Below, piece after piece: positions 14,801 through 30,000 of a DNA stretch of 64,000 bases. How positions within the stretch are numbered: the stretch's first letter is position 1; every line of letters begins with the position of its first letter. The stretch spans positions 806,001 to 870,000 of the forward strand of contig NW_027464603.1 in NCBI RefSeq assembly GCF_043290135.1, given 5' to 3'. Source of the stretch: Rhipicephalus microplus (taxonomy: Eukaryota; Arthropoda; Arachnida; Ixodida; Ixodidae). The notes under the pieces were generated by a model that saw only the letters and a program-made list of their open reading frames with translations, had not been told where the DNA came from and made no database searches. A program made the position numbers and the translations under genes.

Positions 14801-16025
14801 AGAGACTCCCCAACTAAAAACTCCACAACTAGAAACTCCACAACTAGAAATTCCACAACTAGAAACTCTGCAACTAGAAACCAAGCAACTAGAAACTCCA
14901 CAACTAGGAACTACACACCTATAAATTCCACAACTTGAAACTCCACAGCTAGAAACTCAACAACTAGAGACTCCACACCTAGAAACTCTGCAACTAGAAA
15001 CTCCACAACTAGAAACTTCATAACTAGAAACTATGCAACTAGAAACTCTGCAACTAGAAGCTCCACAGCTAGAACGTCCGCAACTAGAAACTCTGCAACT
15101 AGAAACTCCACAACTAGAAACTCCACAACTTGAAACACCACAACTAGATACTCCACAACTACAAATTCCACAACTAGACATTCCAAATTTAGAAACTCCG
15201 CAACTAGAAACTCCGCAACTTGAAACTATGCAACTAGAAACTCCACAGCTAGAGACTCCATAACTAGGAACTCCACAACTAGAAACTCCAAAACTACAAA
15301 CTCCACAACTACAAACTCCAAATTTAGAAACTCCACAACTAGAAACTCTGCAACTTGAAACTCCACAACTAGAGACTCCATAACTAGGAACTCCACAACT
15401 AAAAACTCCACAACTACAAACTCCACAACTAGAAACTCCGCAAATAGAAACTCCACATCTAGAAATTCCACAACCAGAGACTCAACAGCTTGAGACTCCA
15501 CAAATAAAAACTCCACAACTAGAAACTCCACAACTAGACACTTCGCAACTAGAAACTCCACAACTAGAGACTCCACTAGAAAACTCCGCAACTAGAAACT
15601 CCATAACTAGGAACTCCACAACTAGAAACTCCACAACCAGAAACTCCGCAACTAGAAACTCCACAACTAGAAATTCCACAACCAGTGACTCAACAACTAG
15701 AGACTCCCCAACTAAAAACTCCACAACTAGAAACTCCACAACTAGAAACTCCACAACTAGAAACTCCGCAACTAGAAACCAAGCAACTAGAAACTCCACA
15801 ACTAGGAACTACACACCTATAAATTCCACAACTTGAAACTCCACAACTAGAAACTCAACAACTAGATACTCCACACCTAGAAACTCTGCAACAAGAAACT
15901 CCACAACTAGAAACTTCATAACTAGAAACTATGCAACTAGAAACTCTGCAACTAGAAACTCCACAGCTAGAACGTCCGCAACTAGAAACTCTGCAACTAG
16001 AAACTCCGCAACTAGAAACTCCACA

Positions 16026-19000
16026 ACTAGAAACTCCACAACTTGAAATACCACAACTAGATACTCCGCAACTACAAATTCCACAACTAGAAACTCCCCA
16101 ACTAGAAACTCCATAACTAGAAACTCCGCAACCAGAAACTCCACAACTAGAGACTCCATAACTAGGAACTCCACAACTAGAAACTCCACAGCTACAGACT
16201 CCACAACTACAGACTCCACAACTAGAAACTCCACAGCTAGAGACTCCACAACTAGAAACTCCACAAATACGAACCCCACAAATACGAACCCCGCAACTAG
16301 AAGCTCCATAACTAGAAACTCCGCAACTAGAAACTCCACAACTTGAGACTTCGCAACTAGAAACTCCACAACTAGAAACTCAACAACTAGAAACTCCACA
16401 CCTAGAAACTCCACAACTAGAAACTCCACAACTAGAAACTCCACAACTAGAAACTATGCAACTAGAAACTCCACAGCTAGAGACTCCATAACTAGGAACT
16501 CCACAACTAGAAACTCCAAAACTACAAACTCCACAACTACAAACTCCACAACTAGAAACTCCGCAAATAGAAACTCCACAACTAGAAAGTCCACAACAAG
16601 AAACTCCACAACTAGAAACTCCACAACTAGAGAGTCCACAACTAGATACTCCAAAACTACAAATTCCACATCTAGAAACTCCAAATTAAGAAACTCCGCA
16701 ACTAGAAACTCCGCAACTAGAAACTCCGCAACTAGAAACTCCACAACTAGAAATTCCACAACCAGAGACTCCATAACTAGGAACTCCACAACTAGAAACT
16801 CCACAACCAGAAACTCCGACACTAGAAACTCCACAACTAGAAATTCCACAACCAGAGACTCAACAACTAGAGACTCCCCAACTAAAAACTCCACAACTAG
16901 AAACTCCACAACTAGAAACTTCACAACTAGAAACTCCGCAACTAGAAACCAAGCAACTAGAAACTCCACAACTAGGAACTACACACCTATAAATTCCACA
17001 ACTTGAAACTCCACAACTAGAAACTCAACAACTAGAGACTCCACACCTAGAAACGCCGCAACTAGAAACTCCACAGCTAGAAACTCCACAACTAAAAACT
17101 CCACAACTAGAAACTCCACAACTAGAGACTCCACAACTAGAGGCTCCGCAACTAGAAACTTCACAGCTAGAAACTCTGAAACTAGAAACTCCGCAACTAG
17201 AGACTCCGCAACTAGAAACTCCACAACTAGAAATTCCGCAACTAGAAGCTCCGCAACTAGAAACTCCACAGCTAGAACGTCCGCAACTAGAAACTCTGCA
17301 ACTAGAAACTCCACGACTAGAAACTCCACGACTAGAAACTCCACAACTAGAAACTCCACAACTAGAAACTCCACAACTAGAGACTCCACAACTAGAGACT
17401 CCGCAACTAAAAACTCCACAGCTAGATCCCCACAACTAGAAACTCCGCAACTAGAATCTCCACAACTAGAGAGTCCACAGCTATAAACTCCACAACTTGA
17501 AACTCTGCAACTCAAAACTCTGCAACTAGAAAATCCCCAACTAGAAACTACACAACTAGACTCTCCGCAACTCAAAACTCCGCAACTACAAAATCCACAA
17601 CTAGAAACTTGACAATTGGGAACTCCGCAACTAGAAAATCTACAACTAGAAACTCGAAAACTAAAAACTCCAACTAGAAACTCCACAACTAGAAACTCCA
17701 CAACTAGAAACTCCACAACTAGACACTTTGCAACTAGAAACTCCACAACTAGACACTCCACAACTAGAAAACTCCGCAACTAGAAACTCCACGGCTAGAC
17801 ACTCCACAACTTGAGACTCCGCAATGACAGACTCCGCTACGAGAAACTCTGCAACTAGAAACTGCACAGCTAGAAACTTGCAACTCGAAACTCTGCTACT
17901 AGAAACTCCGCAACTAGAAACTCCACAGCTACAAACTCCACAATTAGAAACTCCACAACTAGAGACTCCACAACTAGAAACTCCATGACTAGAAACTCCA
18001 GAATTAGAAACTCCTCAGCTAGAAACTCCACAACTTGAGACTTTGCAACTAGAAACTCGGCAACTAGAAACTTAACAAATAGAAACTCCACAACTAGAAA
18101 CTTCACAACTAGAAACTCCACAACTTGAAACACCACAACTAGATACCCCGCAACTACAAATTCCACAACTAGAAACTCCACAACTAGAAACTCCACAACT
18201 AGAAACTCCATAACTAGAATTTCCGCAACTAGAAACTCCACAACTAGAGAGTCCATAACTAGGAACTCCACAACTAGAAACTCCACAGCTACAGACTCCA
18301 CAACTACAGACTCCAAAACTAGAAACTCCACAGCTAGAGACTCCACAACTAGAAACTCCACAAATACGAACCCCACAAATACGAACCCCGCAACTAGAAG
18401 CTCCATAACTAGAAACTCCGCAACTAGAAACTCCACAACTTGAGACTTCGCAACTAGAAACTCCACAACAAGAAACACCACAACTAGAGACTCCACAACT
18501 ACAAACTCCACAACAAGAAACTCCACAACTACGAACCTCACAACTAGAAACTCCAACACTAGAAACCCCACAACTTGGGACTTCGCAACTAGAAACTCCA
18601 TAACTTGAGACTTCGCAACTAGAAACTCGGCAACTAGAAACTCCCCAACTAGCAACTCCACAACTAGAAACTCCACAAATTGAAACACCACAACTAGATA
18701 CTCCACAACTACAAATTCCACAACTAGATCCGCAACTAGAAACTCCGCAACTAGAAACTCCACAACTAGAGACTCCATAACTTGAAACACCACAACTAGA
18801 TACTCCACAACTACAAATTCCACATCTAGAAACTCCAAATTTAGAAACTCTGCAACTAGAAACTCCGCAACTTGAAACTCCACAACTAGAGACTCCATAA
18901 CTAGGAATTCCACAACTAGAAACTCCACAACTACAGACTCCACAACTACAAACTCCACAACTAGAAACTCCACAACCGGAAACTCCGCAACTAGAAACTC

Positions 19001-22000
19001 CGCAACTAGAAACTCCCCAACTAGAAATTCCACAACCAGAGACTCGACAACTTGAGACTCCACAACTAAAAACTCCACAGCTAGAAACTCCACAACTAGA
19101 AACTCCGCAACTAGAAACCCAGCAACTAGAAACTCCACAACAAGAAACTCCACAACTAGAAACTCCACAACTTGAAACACCACAACTAGATACTCCACAA
19201 CTACAAATTCCACAACTAGACATTCCAAATTTAGAAACTCCGCAACTAGAAACTCCGCAACTTGAAACTATGCAACTAGAAACTCCACAGCTAGAGACTC
19301 CATAACTAGGAACTCCACAACTAGAAACTCCAAAACTACAAACTCCACAACTACAAACTCCAAATTTAGAAACTCCACAACTAGAAACTCCGCAACTTGA
19401 AACTCCCCAACTAGAGACTCCATAACTAGGAACTCCACAACTAAAAACTCCACAACTACAAACTCCACAACTAGAAACTCCGCAAATAGAAACTCCACAA
19501 CTAGAAATTTCACAACCAGAGACTCAACAACTTGAGACTCCACAAATAAAAACTCCACAACTAGAAACTCCACAACTAGACACTTCGCAACTAGAAACTC
19601 CACAACTAGAGACTCCACTAGAAAACTCCGCAACTAGAAACTCCACAACTACGAACCTCACAACTTGAAACTCCACAACTAGAAACTCCGCAACTAGAAA
19701 CTCCACAGCTAGAAACTCCACAACTTGAGACTTCGCAACTAGAAACTCGGCAACTAGAAACTCAACAACTAGAAACTCCACAACTAAAAACTCCACAACT
19801 AGAAACACCACAACTAGATACTCCACAACTACAAATTCCACAACTAGAAACTCCAAATTTAGAAACTCCGCAAATTGAAACTCTACTACTAGAGACTCCA
19901 TAACTAGGAACTCCACAACTAGAAACTCCACAACCAGAAACTCCGCAACTAGAAACTCCACAACTAGAAATTCCACAACCAGTGACTCAACAACTAGAGA
20001 CTCCCCAACTAAAAACTCCACAACTAGAAACTCCACAACTAGAAACTCCACAACTAGAAACTCCGCAACTAGAAACCAAGCAACTAGAAACTCCACAACT
20101 AGGAACTACACACCTATAAATTCCACAACTTGAAACTCCACAACTAGAAACTCAGCAACTAGAGACTCCACACCTAGAAACTCTGCAACTAGAAACTCCA
20201 CAACTAGAAACTTCATAACTAGAAACTATGCAACTAGAAACTCTGCAACTAGAAACTCCACAGCTAGAACGTCCGCAACTAGAAACTCTGCAACTAGAAA
20301 CTCCGCAACTAGAATCTCCACAGCTAGAAACTCCACAACTAGAAACTCCGCAACTAGAAACTCCACAACTAGAGACTCCACAACTAGAGGCTCCGCAACT
20401 AGAAACTTCACAGCTAGAAACTCTGCAACTAGAAACTCCGCAACTAGAGACTTCGCAACTAGAAACTCCACAACTAGAAACTCCACAACTAGAAGCTCCG
20501 CAACTAGAAACTCCACACCTAGAACGTCCGCAACTAGAAACTCCACGACTAGAAACTCCACAACTAGAAACTCCACAACTTGAAATACCACAACTAGATA
20601 CTCCGCAACTACAAATTCCACAACTAGAAACTCCCCAACTAGAAACTCCATAACTAGAAACTCCGCAACCAGAAACTCCACAACTAGAGACTCCATAACT
20701 AGGAACTCCACAACTAGAAACTCCACAGCTACAGACTCCACAACTAGAAACTCCACAGCTAGCGACTCCACAACTAGAAACTCCACAAATACGAACCCCA
20801 CAAATACGAACCCCGCAACTAGAAGCTCCATAACTAGAAACTCCGCAACTAGAAACTCCACAACTTGAGACTTCGCAACTAGAAACTCCACAACTAGAAA
20901 CACCACAACTAGAGACTCCACAACTACAAACTCCACAACTAGAAACTCCACAACTACGAACCTCACAGCTAGAAACTCCAACACTAGAAACTCCACAACT
21001 TGAGACTTCGCAACTAGAAACTCGGCAACTAGAAACTCCCCAACTAGAAACTCCACAACTAGAAACTCCACAACTAGAAACTCCGCAACTAGAAACTCCA
21101 CAACTAGAAATTCCACAACCAGAGACTCCATAACTAGGAACTCCACAACTAGAAACTCCACAACCAGAAACTCCGCAACTAGAAACTCCACAACTAGAAA
21201 TTCCACAACCAGAGACTCAACAACTAGAGACTCCCCAACTAAAAACTCCACAACTAGAAACTCCACAACTAGAAACTTCACAACTAGAAACTCCGCAACT
21301 AGAAACCAAGGAACTAGAAACTCCACAACTAAGAACTACACACCTATAAATTCCACAACTTGAAACTCCACAACTAGAAACTCAACAACTAGAAACTCCA
21401 CAACTAGAAACTTCATAACTAGAAACTATGCAACTAGAAACTCTGCAACTAGAAACTCCACAGCTAGAACGTCCGCAACTAGAAACTCTGCAACTAGAAA
21501 CTCCGCAACTAGAAACTCCACAGCTAGAAACTCCACAACTAGACACTCCACAACTAGAAAACTCCGCAACTAGAAACTCCACGGCTAGACACTCCACAAT
21601 TAGAAACTCCACAAATACAAACCCCAAAAATACGAACCCAGCAACTAGAAGCTCTATAACTAGAAACTCTGCAACTAGAAACTCCACAACTTGAGACTTC
21701 GCACCTAGAAACTCCACAACTAGAAACACCACAACCAGAGACTCCACAACTACAAACTCCACAACTAGAAACTCCACAACTACGAACCTCACAACTAGAA
21801 ACTCCAACACTAGAAACTCCACAACTTGAGACTTCGCAACTAGAAACTCGGCAACTAGAAACTCCCCAACTAGAAACTCTACAACTAGAAACTCCACAAA
21901 TTGAAACACCACAACTAGATACTCCACAACTACAAATTCCACAACTAGAAACTCCACAACTAAAAAATCCGCAACTAGAAACTCCGCAACTAGAAACTCC

Positions 22001-25000
22001 ACAACTAGAGACTCCATAACTTGAAACACCACAACTAGATACTCCACAACTACAAATTCCACATCTAGAAACTCCAAATTTAGAAACTCCGCAACTAGAA
22101 ACTCCGCAACTTGAAACTCCACAACAGAGACTCCCTAACTAGGAATTCCACAACTAGAAACTCCACAACTACAGACTCCACAACTATAAACTCCACAACT
22201 AGAAACTCCCCAACCGGAAACTACGCAACTAGAAACTCCGCAACTAGAAACTCCACAACTTGAAACTATGCAACTAGAAACTCCACAGCTAGAGACTCCA
22301 TAACTAGGAACTCCACAACTAGAAACTCCAAAACTACAAACTCCACAACTACAAACTCCAAATTTAGAAACTCCACAACTAGAAACTCCGCAACTTGAAA
22401 CTCCACAACTAGAGACTCCATAACTAGGAACTCCACAACTAAAAACTCCACAACTACAAACTCCACAACTAGAAACTCCGCAAATAGAAACTCCACAACT
22501 AGAAATTCCACAACCAGAGACTCAACAGCTTGAGACTCCACAAATAAAAACTCCACAACTAGAAACTCCACAACTAGACACTTCGCAACTAGAAACTCCA
22601 CAACTAGAGACTCCACTAGAAAACTCCGCAACTAGAAACTCCACAACTACGAACCTCACAACTTGAAACTCCACAACTAGAAACTCCGCAACTAGAAACT
22701 CCACAGCTAGAAACTTCACAACTTGAGACTTCGCAACTAGAAACTCGTCAACTAGAAACTCAACAACTAGAAACTCCACAACTAAAAACTCCAAACTAGA
22801 AATTCCACAACTAGAAACTCCAAATTTAGAAACTCCGCAACTAGAAACTCCACAACTAGAATCTCCACAACTAGAGAGTCCACAGCTATAAACTCCACAA
22901 CTTGAAACTCTGCAACTCGAAACTCTGCAACTAGAAAATCCCCAACTAGAAACTACACAACTATAATCTCCGCAACTCAAAACTCCGCAACTACAAAATC
23001 CACAACTAGAAACTTGACAATTGGGAACTCCGCAACTAGAAAATCTACAACTAGAAACTGGAAAACTAAAAACTCCAACTAGAAACTCCACAACTAGAAA
23101 CTCCACAACTAGAAACTCCACAACTAGACACTTTGCAACTAGAAACTACACAACTAGACACTCCACAACTAGAAAACTCCGCAACTAGAAACTCCACGGC
23201 TAGACACTCCACAACTTGAGACTCCGCAATGACAGACTCCGCAACGAGAAACTCTGCAACTAGTAACTGCACAGCTAGAAAATTGCAAATCGAAACTCTG
23301 CTACTAGAAACTCCGCAACTAGAAACTCCACAGCTACAAACTCCACAATTAGAAACTCCACAACTAGAGACTCCACAACTAGAAACTCCATGACTAGAAA
23401 CTCCAGAATTAGAAACTCCACAGCTAGAAACTCCACAACTTGAGACTTTGCAACTAGAAACTCGGCAACTGGAAACTTAACAATCAGAAACTCCACAACT
23501 AGAAACTTCACAACTAGAAACTCCACAACTTGAAACACCACAACTAGATACCCCGCAACTACAAATTCCACAACTAGAAACTCCACAACTAGAAACTCCA
23601 CAACTAGAAACTCCATAACTAGAATCTCCGCAACTAGAAACTCCACAACTAGAGAGTCCATAACTTGGAACTCCACAACTAGAAACTCCACAGCTAGAGA
23701 CTCCACAACTAGAAACTCCACAAATACGAACCCCACAAATACGAACCCCGCAACTAGAAGCTCCATAACTAGAAACTCCGCAACTAGAAACTCCACAACT
23801 TGAGACTTCGCAACTAGAAACTCCACAACTAGAAACACCACAACTAGAGACTCCACAACTACAAACTCCACAACTAGAAACTCCACAACTAGAAACTATG
23901 CAACTAGAAACTCCACAGCTAGAGACTCCATAACTAGGAACTCCACAACTAGAAACTCCAAAACTACAAACTCCACAACTACAAACTCCACAACTAGAAA
24001 CTCCGCAAATAGAAACTCCACAACTAGAAATTCCACAACCAGAGACTCCATAACTAGGAACTGCACAACTAAAAACTCCACAACTACAAACTCCACAACT
24101 AGAAACTCCGCAAATAGAAACTCCACAACTAGAAATTCCACAACCAGAGACTCAACAGCTTGAGACTCCACAAATAAAAACTCCACAACTAGAAACTCCA
24201 CAACTAGACACTTCGCAACTAGAAACTCCACAACTAGAGACTCCACTAGAAAACTCCGCAACTAGAAACTCCACAACTACGAACCTCACAACTTGAAACT
24301 CCACAACTAGAAACTCCGCAACTAGAAACTCCACAGCTAGAAACTCCACAACTTGAGACTTCGCAACTAGAAACTCGGCAACTAGAAACTCAACAACTAG
24401 AAACTCCACAACTAAAAACTCCACAACTGGAAACACCACAACTAGATACTCCACAACTACAAATTCCACAACTAAAAACTCCAAATTTAGAAACTCCGCA
24501 ACTAGAAACTCCGCAAATTGAAACTCTACTACTAGAGACTCCATAACTAGGAACTCCACAACTAGAAACTCCACAACCAGAAACTCCGCAACTAGAAACT
24601 CCACAACTAGAAATTCCACAACCAGTGACTCAACAACTAGAGACTCCCCAACTAAAAACTCCACAACTAGAAACTCCACAACTAGAAATTCCACAACTAG
24701 AAACTCTGCAACTAGAAACCAAGCAACTAGAAACTCCACAACTAGGAACTACACACCTATAAATTCCACAACTTGAAACTCCACAGCTAGAAACTCAACA
24801 ACTAGAGACTCCACACCTAGAAACTCTGCAACTAGAAACTCCACAACTAGAAACTTCATAACTAGAAACTATGCAACTAGAAACTCTGCAACTAGAAGCT
24901 CCACAGCTAGAACATCCGCAACTAGAAACTCTGCAACTAGAAACTCCACAACTAGAAACTCCACAACTTGAAACACCACAACTAGATACTCCACAACTAC

Positions 25001-25865
25001 AAATTCCACAACTAGACATTCCAAATTTAGAAACTCCGCAACTAGAAACTCCGCAACTTGAAACTATGCAACTAGAAACTCCACAGCTAGAGACTCCATA
25101 ACTAGGAACTCCACAACTAGAAACTCCAAAACTACAAACTCCACAACTACAAACTCCAAATTTAGAAACTCCACAACTAGAAACTCCGCAACTTGAAACT
25201 CCACAACTAGAGACTCCATAACTAGGAACTCCACAACTAAAAACTCCACAACTACAAACTCCACAACTAGAAACTCCGCAAATAGAAACTCCACAACTAG
25301 AAATTCCACAACCAGAGACTCAACAGCTTGAGACTCCACAAATAAAAACTCCACAACTAGAAACTCCACAACTAGACACTTCGCAACTAGAAACTCCACA
25401 ACTAGAGACTCCACTAGAAAACTCCGCAACTAGAAACTCCATAACTAGGAACTCCACAACTAGAAACTCCACAACCAGAAACTCCGCAACTAGAAACTCC
25501 ACAACTAGAAATTCCACAACCAGTGACTCAACAACTAGAGACTCCCCAACTAAAAACTCCACAACTAGAAACTCCACAACTTGAAACTCCACAACTAGAA
25601 ACTCCGCAACTAGAAACCAAGCAACTAGAAACTCCACAACTAGGAACTACACACCTATAAATTCCACAACTTGAAACTCCACAACTAGAAACTCAACAAC
25701 TAGATACTCCACACCTAGAAACTCTGCAACTAGAAACTCCACAACTAGAAACTTCATAACTAGAAACTATGCAACTAGAAACTCTGCAACTAGAAACTCC
25801 ACAGCTAGAACGTCCGCAACTAGAAACTCTGCAACTAGAAACTCCGCAACTAGAAACTCCACAGC
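16026..25865 (+). repeat. Higher-order block B, copy 2 (about 9.84 kb)
   Basis: This is the second tandem copy of the block at 6121-16025. It carries the same sequence of marker units: ATACGAACC doublets at 16264, 18361, 20786 and 23721; CCGCAATGACAG markers near 17822 and 23228; and shortened units at 17425, 18722, 19612 and 22121. It lacks 30 bp (two units) near 21390 and 45 bp (three units) near 23695 relative to copy 1, and has scattered substitutions such as AGCGACTCC at 20761 and CTCGTCAAC at 22745. Identity is high but visibly lower than for the 18.9-kb block, so this duplication is probably older. The left junction was placed where the match to 6121 begins. Confidence 0.88.
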
Positions 25866-27035
25866 TAGAAACTCCACAACTAGAAACTCCACAACTAGAG
25901 ACTCCGCAACTAAAAACTCCACAGCTAGAAACTCCGCAACTAGAAACTCCACAACTAGAATCTCCACAACTAGAGAGTCTACAGCTATAAACTCCACAAC
26001 TTGAAACTCTGCAACTCGAAACTCTGCAACTAGAAAATCCCCACCTAGAAACTACACAACTAGAATCTCCGCAACTCAAAACTCCGCAACTACAAAATCC
26101 ACAACTAGAAACTTGACAATTGGGAACTCCGCAACTAGAAAATCTACAACTAGAAACTGGAAAACTAAAAACTCCAACTAGAAACTCCACAACTAGAAAC
26201 TCCACAACTAGAAACTCCACAACTAGACACTTTGCAACTAGAAACTCCACAACTAGACACTCCACAACTAGAAAACTCCGCAACTAGAAACTCCACGGTT
26301 AGACACTCCACAACTTGAGACTCCGCAATGACAGACTCCGCAACGAGAAACTCTGAAACTAGTAACTGCACAGCTAGAAAATTGCAAATCGAAACTCTGC
26401 TACTAGAAACTCCGCAACTAGAAACTCCACAGCTACAAACTCCACAATTAGAAACTCCACAACTAGAGACTCCACAACTAGAAACTCCATGACTAGAAAC
26501 TCCAGAATTAGAAACTCCACAGCTAGAAACTCCACAACTTGAGACTTTGCAACTAGAAACTCGGCAACTAGAAACTTAACAAATAAAAACTCCACAACTA
26601 GAAACTTCACAACTAGAAACTCCACAACTTGAAACACCACAACTAGATACCCCGCAACTACAAATTCCACAACTAGAAACTCCACAACTAGAAACTCCAC
26701 AACTAGAAACTCCATAACTAGAATCTCCGCAACTAGAAACTCCACAACTAGAGAGTCCATAACTTAGAACTCCACAACTAGAAACTCCACAGCTACAGAC
26801 TCCACAACTACAGACTCCAAAACTAGAAACTCCACAGCTAGAGACTCCACAACTAGAAACTCCACAAATACGAACCCCACAAATACGAACCCCGCAACTA
26901 GAAGCTCCATAACTAGAAACTCCGCAACTAGAAACTCCACAACTTGAGACTTCGCAACTAGAAACTCCACAACTAGAAACACCACAACTAGAGACTCCAC
27001 AACTACAAACTCCACAACTAGAAACTCCACAACTA
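25441..27035 (+). repeat. Block C, left member of a 2,902-bp-offset pair
   Basis: The order of variant units here recurs at 28343-29937 with a constant offset of 2,902 bp. The shared markers are TTGGGAACTCC, AAAACTCCAACTAG, CCGCAATGACAG, CTAGTAACTGC (an ACTAGT site) and ATTGCAAATCG. The match ends near 27036, where this copy reads CTACGAACCTC and the other reads CTAGAAACTATGC. Its left part overlaps the end of block B copy 2, so it also belongs to the 9.9-kb family. Confidence 0.8.
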
Positions 27036-30000
27036 CGAACCTCACAACTAGAAACTCCAACACTAGAAACCCCACAACTTGGGACTTCGCAACTAGAAAC
27101 TCGGCAACTAGAAACTCCCCAACTAGAAACTCCACAAATTGAAACACCACAACTAGATACTCCACAACTACAAATTCCACAACTAGATCCGCAACTAGAA
27201 ACTCCGCAACTAGAAACTCCACAACTAGAGACTCCATAACTTGAAACACCACAACTAGATACTCCACAACTACAAATTCCACATCTAGAAACTCCAAATT
27301 TAGAAACTCCGCAACTAGAAACTCCGCAACTTGAAACTCCACAACTAGAGACTCCATAACTAGGAATTCCACAACTAGAAACTCCACAACAACAGACTCC
27401 ACAACTACAAACTCCACAACTAGAAACTCCACAACCAGAAACTCCGCAACTAGAAACTCCGCAACTAGAAACTCCACAACTAGAAATTCCACAACCAGAG
27501 ACTCGACAACTTGAGACTCCACAACTAAAAACTCCACAGCTAGAAACTCCACAACTAGAAACTCCGCAACTAGAAACCCAGCAACTAGAAACTCCACAAC
27601 AAGAAACTCCACAACTAGAAACTCCACAACTTGAAACACCACAACTAGATACTCCACAACTACAAATTCCACAACTAGACATTCAAAATTTAGAAACTCC
27701 GCAACTAGAAACTCCGCAACTTGAAACTATGCAACTAGAAACTCCACAGCTAGAGACTCCATAACTAGGAACTCCACAACTAGAAACTCCAAAACTACAA
27801 ACTCCACAACTACAAACTCCAAATTTAGAAACTCCACAACTAGAAACTCCGCAACTTGAAACTCCACAACTAGAGACTCCATAACTAGGAACTCCACAAC
27901 TAAAAACTCCACAACTACAAACTCCACAACTAGAAACTCCGCAAATAGAAACTCCACAACTAGAAATTCCACAACCAGAGACTCAACAGCTTGAGACTCC
28001 ACAAATAAAAACTCCACAACTAGAAACTCCACAACTAGACACTTCGCAACTAGAAACTCCACAACTAGAGACTCCACTAGAAAACTCCGCAACTAGAAAC
28101 TCCACAACTACGAACCTCACAACTTGAAACTCCACAACTAGAAACTCCGCAACTAGAAACTCCACAGCTAGAAACTCCACAACTTGAGACTTCGCAACTA
28201 GAAACTCGGCAACTAGAAACTCAACAACTAGAAACTCCACAACTAAAAACTCCAAACTAGAAATTCCACAACTAGAAACTCCAAATTTAGAAACTCCGCA
28301 ACTAGAAACTCTGCAAATTGAAACTCTACTACTAGAGACTCCATAACTAGGAACTCCACAACTAGAAACTCCACAACCAGAAACTCCGCAACTAGAAACT
28401 CCACAACTAGAAATTCCACAACAAGTGACTCAACAACTAGACACTCCCCAACTAAAAACTCCACAACTAGAAACTCCACAACTAGAAACTCCACAACTAG
28501 AAACTCCGCAACTAGAAACCAAGCAACTAGAAACTCCACAACTAGGAACTACACACCTATAAATTCCACAACTTGAAACTCCACAACTAGAAACTCAACA
28601 ACTAGATACTCCACACCTAAAAACTCTGCAACTAGAAACTCCACAACTAGAAACTTCATAACTAGAAACTATGCAACTAGAAACTCTGCAACTAGAAACT
28701 CCACAGCTAGAACGTCCGCAACTAGAAACTCTGCAACTAGAAACTCCGCAACTAGAAACTCCACAGCTAGAAACTCCACAACTAGAAACTCCACAACTAG
28801 AGACTCCGCAACTAAAAACTCCACAGCTAGAAACTCCGCAACTAGAAACTCCACAACTAGAATCTCCACAACTAGAGAGTCCACAGCTATAAACTAAACA
28901 ACTTGAAACTCTGCAACTCGAAACTCTGCAACTAGAAAATCCCCAACTAGAAACTACACAACTATAATCTCCGCAACTCAAAACTCCGCAACTACAAAAT
29001 CCACAACTAGAAACTTGACAATTGGGAACTCCGCAACTAGAAAATCTACAACTAGAAACTGGAAAACTAAAAACTCCAACTAGAAACTCCACAACTAGAA
29101 ACTCCACAACTAGAAACTCCACAACTAGACACTTTGCAACTAGAAACTCCACAACTAGACACTCCACAACTAGAAAACTCCGCAACTAGAAACTCCACGG
29201 CTAGACACTCCACAACTTGAGACTCCGCAATGACAGACTCCGCAACGAGAAACTCTGCAACTAGTAACTGCACAGCTAGAAAATTGCAAATCGAAACTCT
29301 GCTACTAGAAACTCCGCAACTAGAAACTCCACAGCTACAAACTCCACAATTAGAAACTCCACAACTAGAGACTCCACAACTAGAAACTCCATGACTAGAA
29401 ACTCCAGAATTAGAAACTCCACAGCTAGAAACTCCACAACTTGAGACTTTGCAACTAGAAACTCGGCAACTGGAAACTTAACAAATAGAAACTCCACAAC
29501 TAGAAACTTCACAACTAGAAACTCCACAACTTGAAACACCACAACTAGATACCCCGCAACTACAAATTCCACAACTAGAAACTCCACAACTAGAAACTCC
29601 ACAACTAGAAACTCCATAACTAGAATCTCCGCAACTAGAAACTCCACAACTAGAGAGTCCATAACTTGGAACTCCACAACTAGAAACTCCACAGCTACAG
29701 ACTCCACAACTACAGACTCCAAAACTAGAAACTCCACAGCTAGAGACTCCACAACTAGAAACTCCACAAATACGAACCCCACAAATACGAACCCCGCAAC
29801 TAGAAGCTCCATAACTAGAAACTCCGCAACTAGAAACTCCACAACTTGAGACTTCGCAACTAGAAACTCCACAACTAGAAACACCACAACTAGAGACTCC
29901 ACAACTACAAACTCCACAACTAGAAACTCCACAACTAGAAACTATGCAACTAGAAACTCCACAGCTAGAGACTCCATAATTAGGAACTCCACAACTAGAA

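Larger units (their letters stand above)
6121..16025 (+). repeat. Higher-order block B, copy 1 (about 9.9-kb period)
   Basis: From about 6121 the order of variant units is repeated from about 16026, first at offset 9,897, then 9,912 for most of the block, then about 9,882 and finally 9,838. The offset changes are whole-unit indels: one extra unit near 6400/16360, a 30-bp loss near 21390 and a 45-bp loss near 23695. A 1-bp deletion at about 12422 in this copy (ATAACAGGAAC) is absent from the second copy. The block holds irregular units at 7514, 7853, 8815, 9706 and 12241, the tandem ATACGAACC doublets at 6367, 8449, 10874 and 13883, and the CCGCAATGACAG marker near 7910 and 13343. No coding content is supported. 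Confidence 0.88.
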
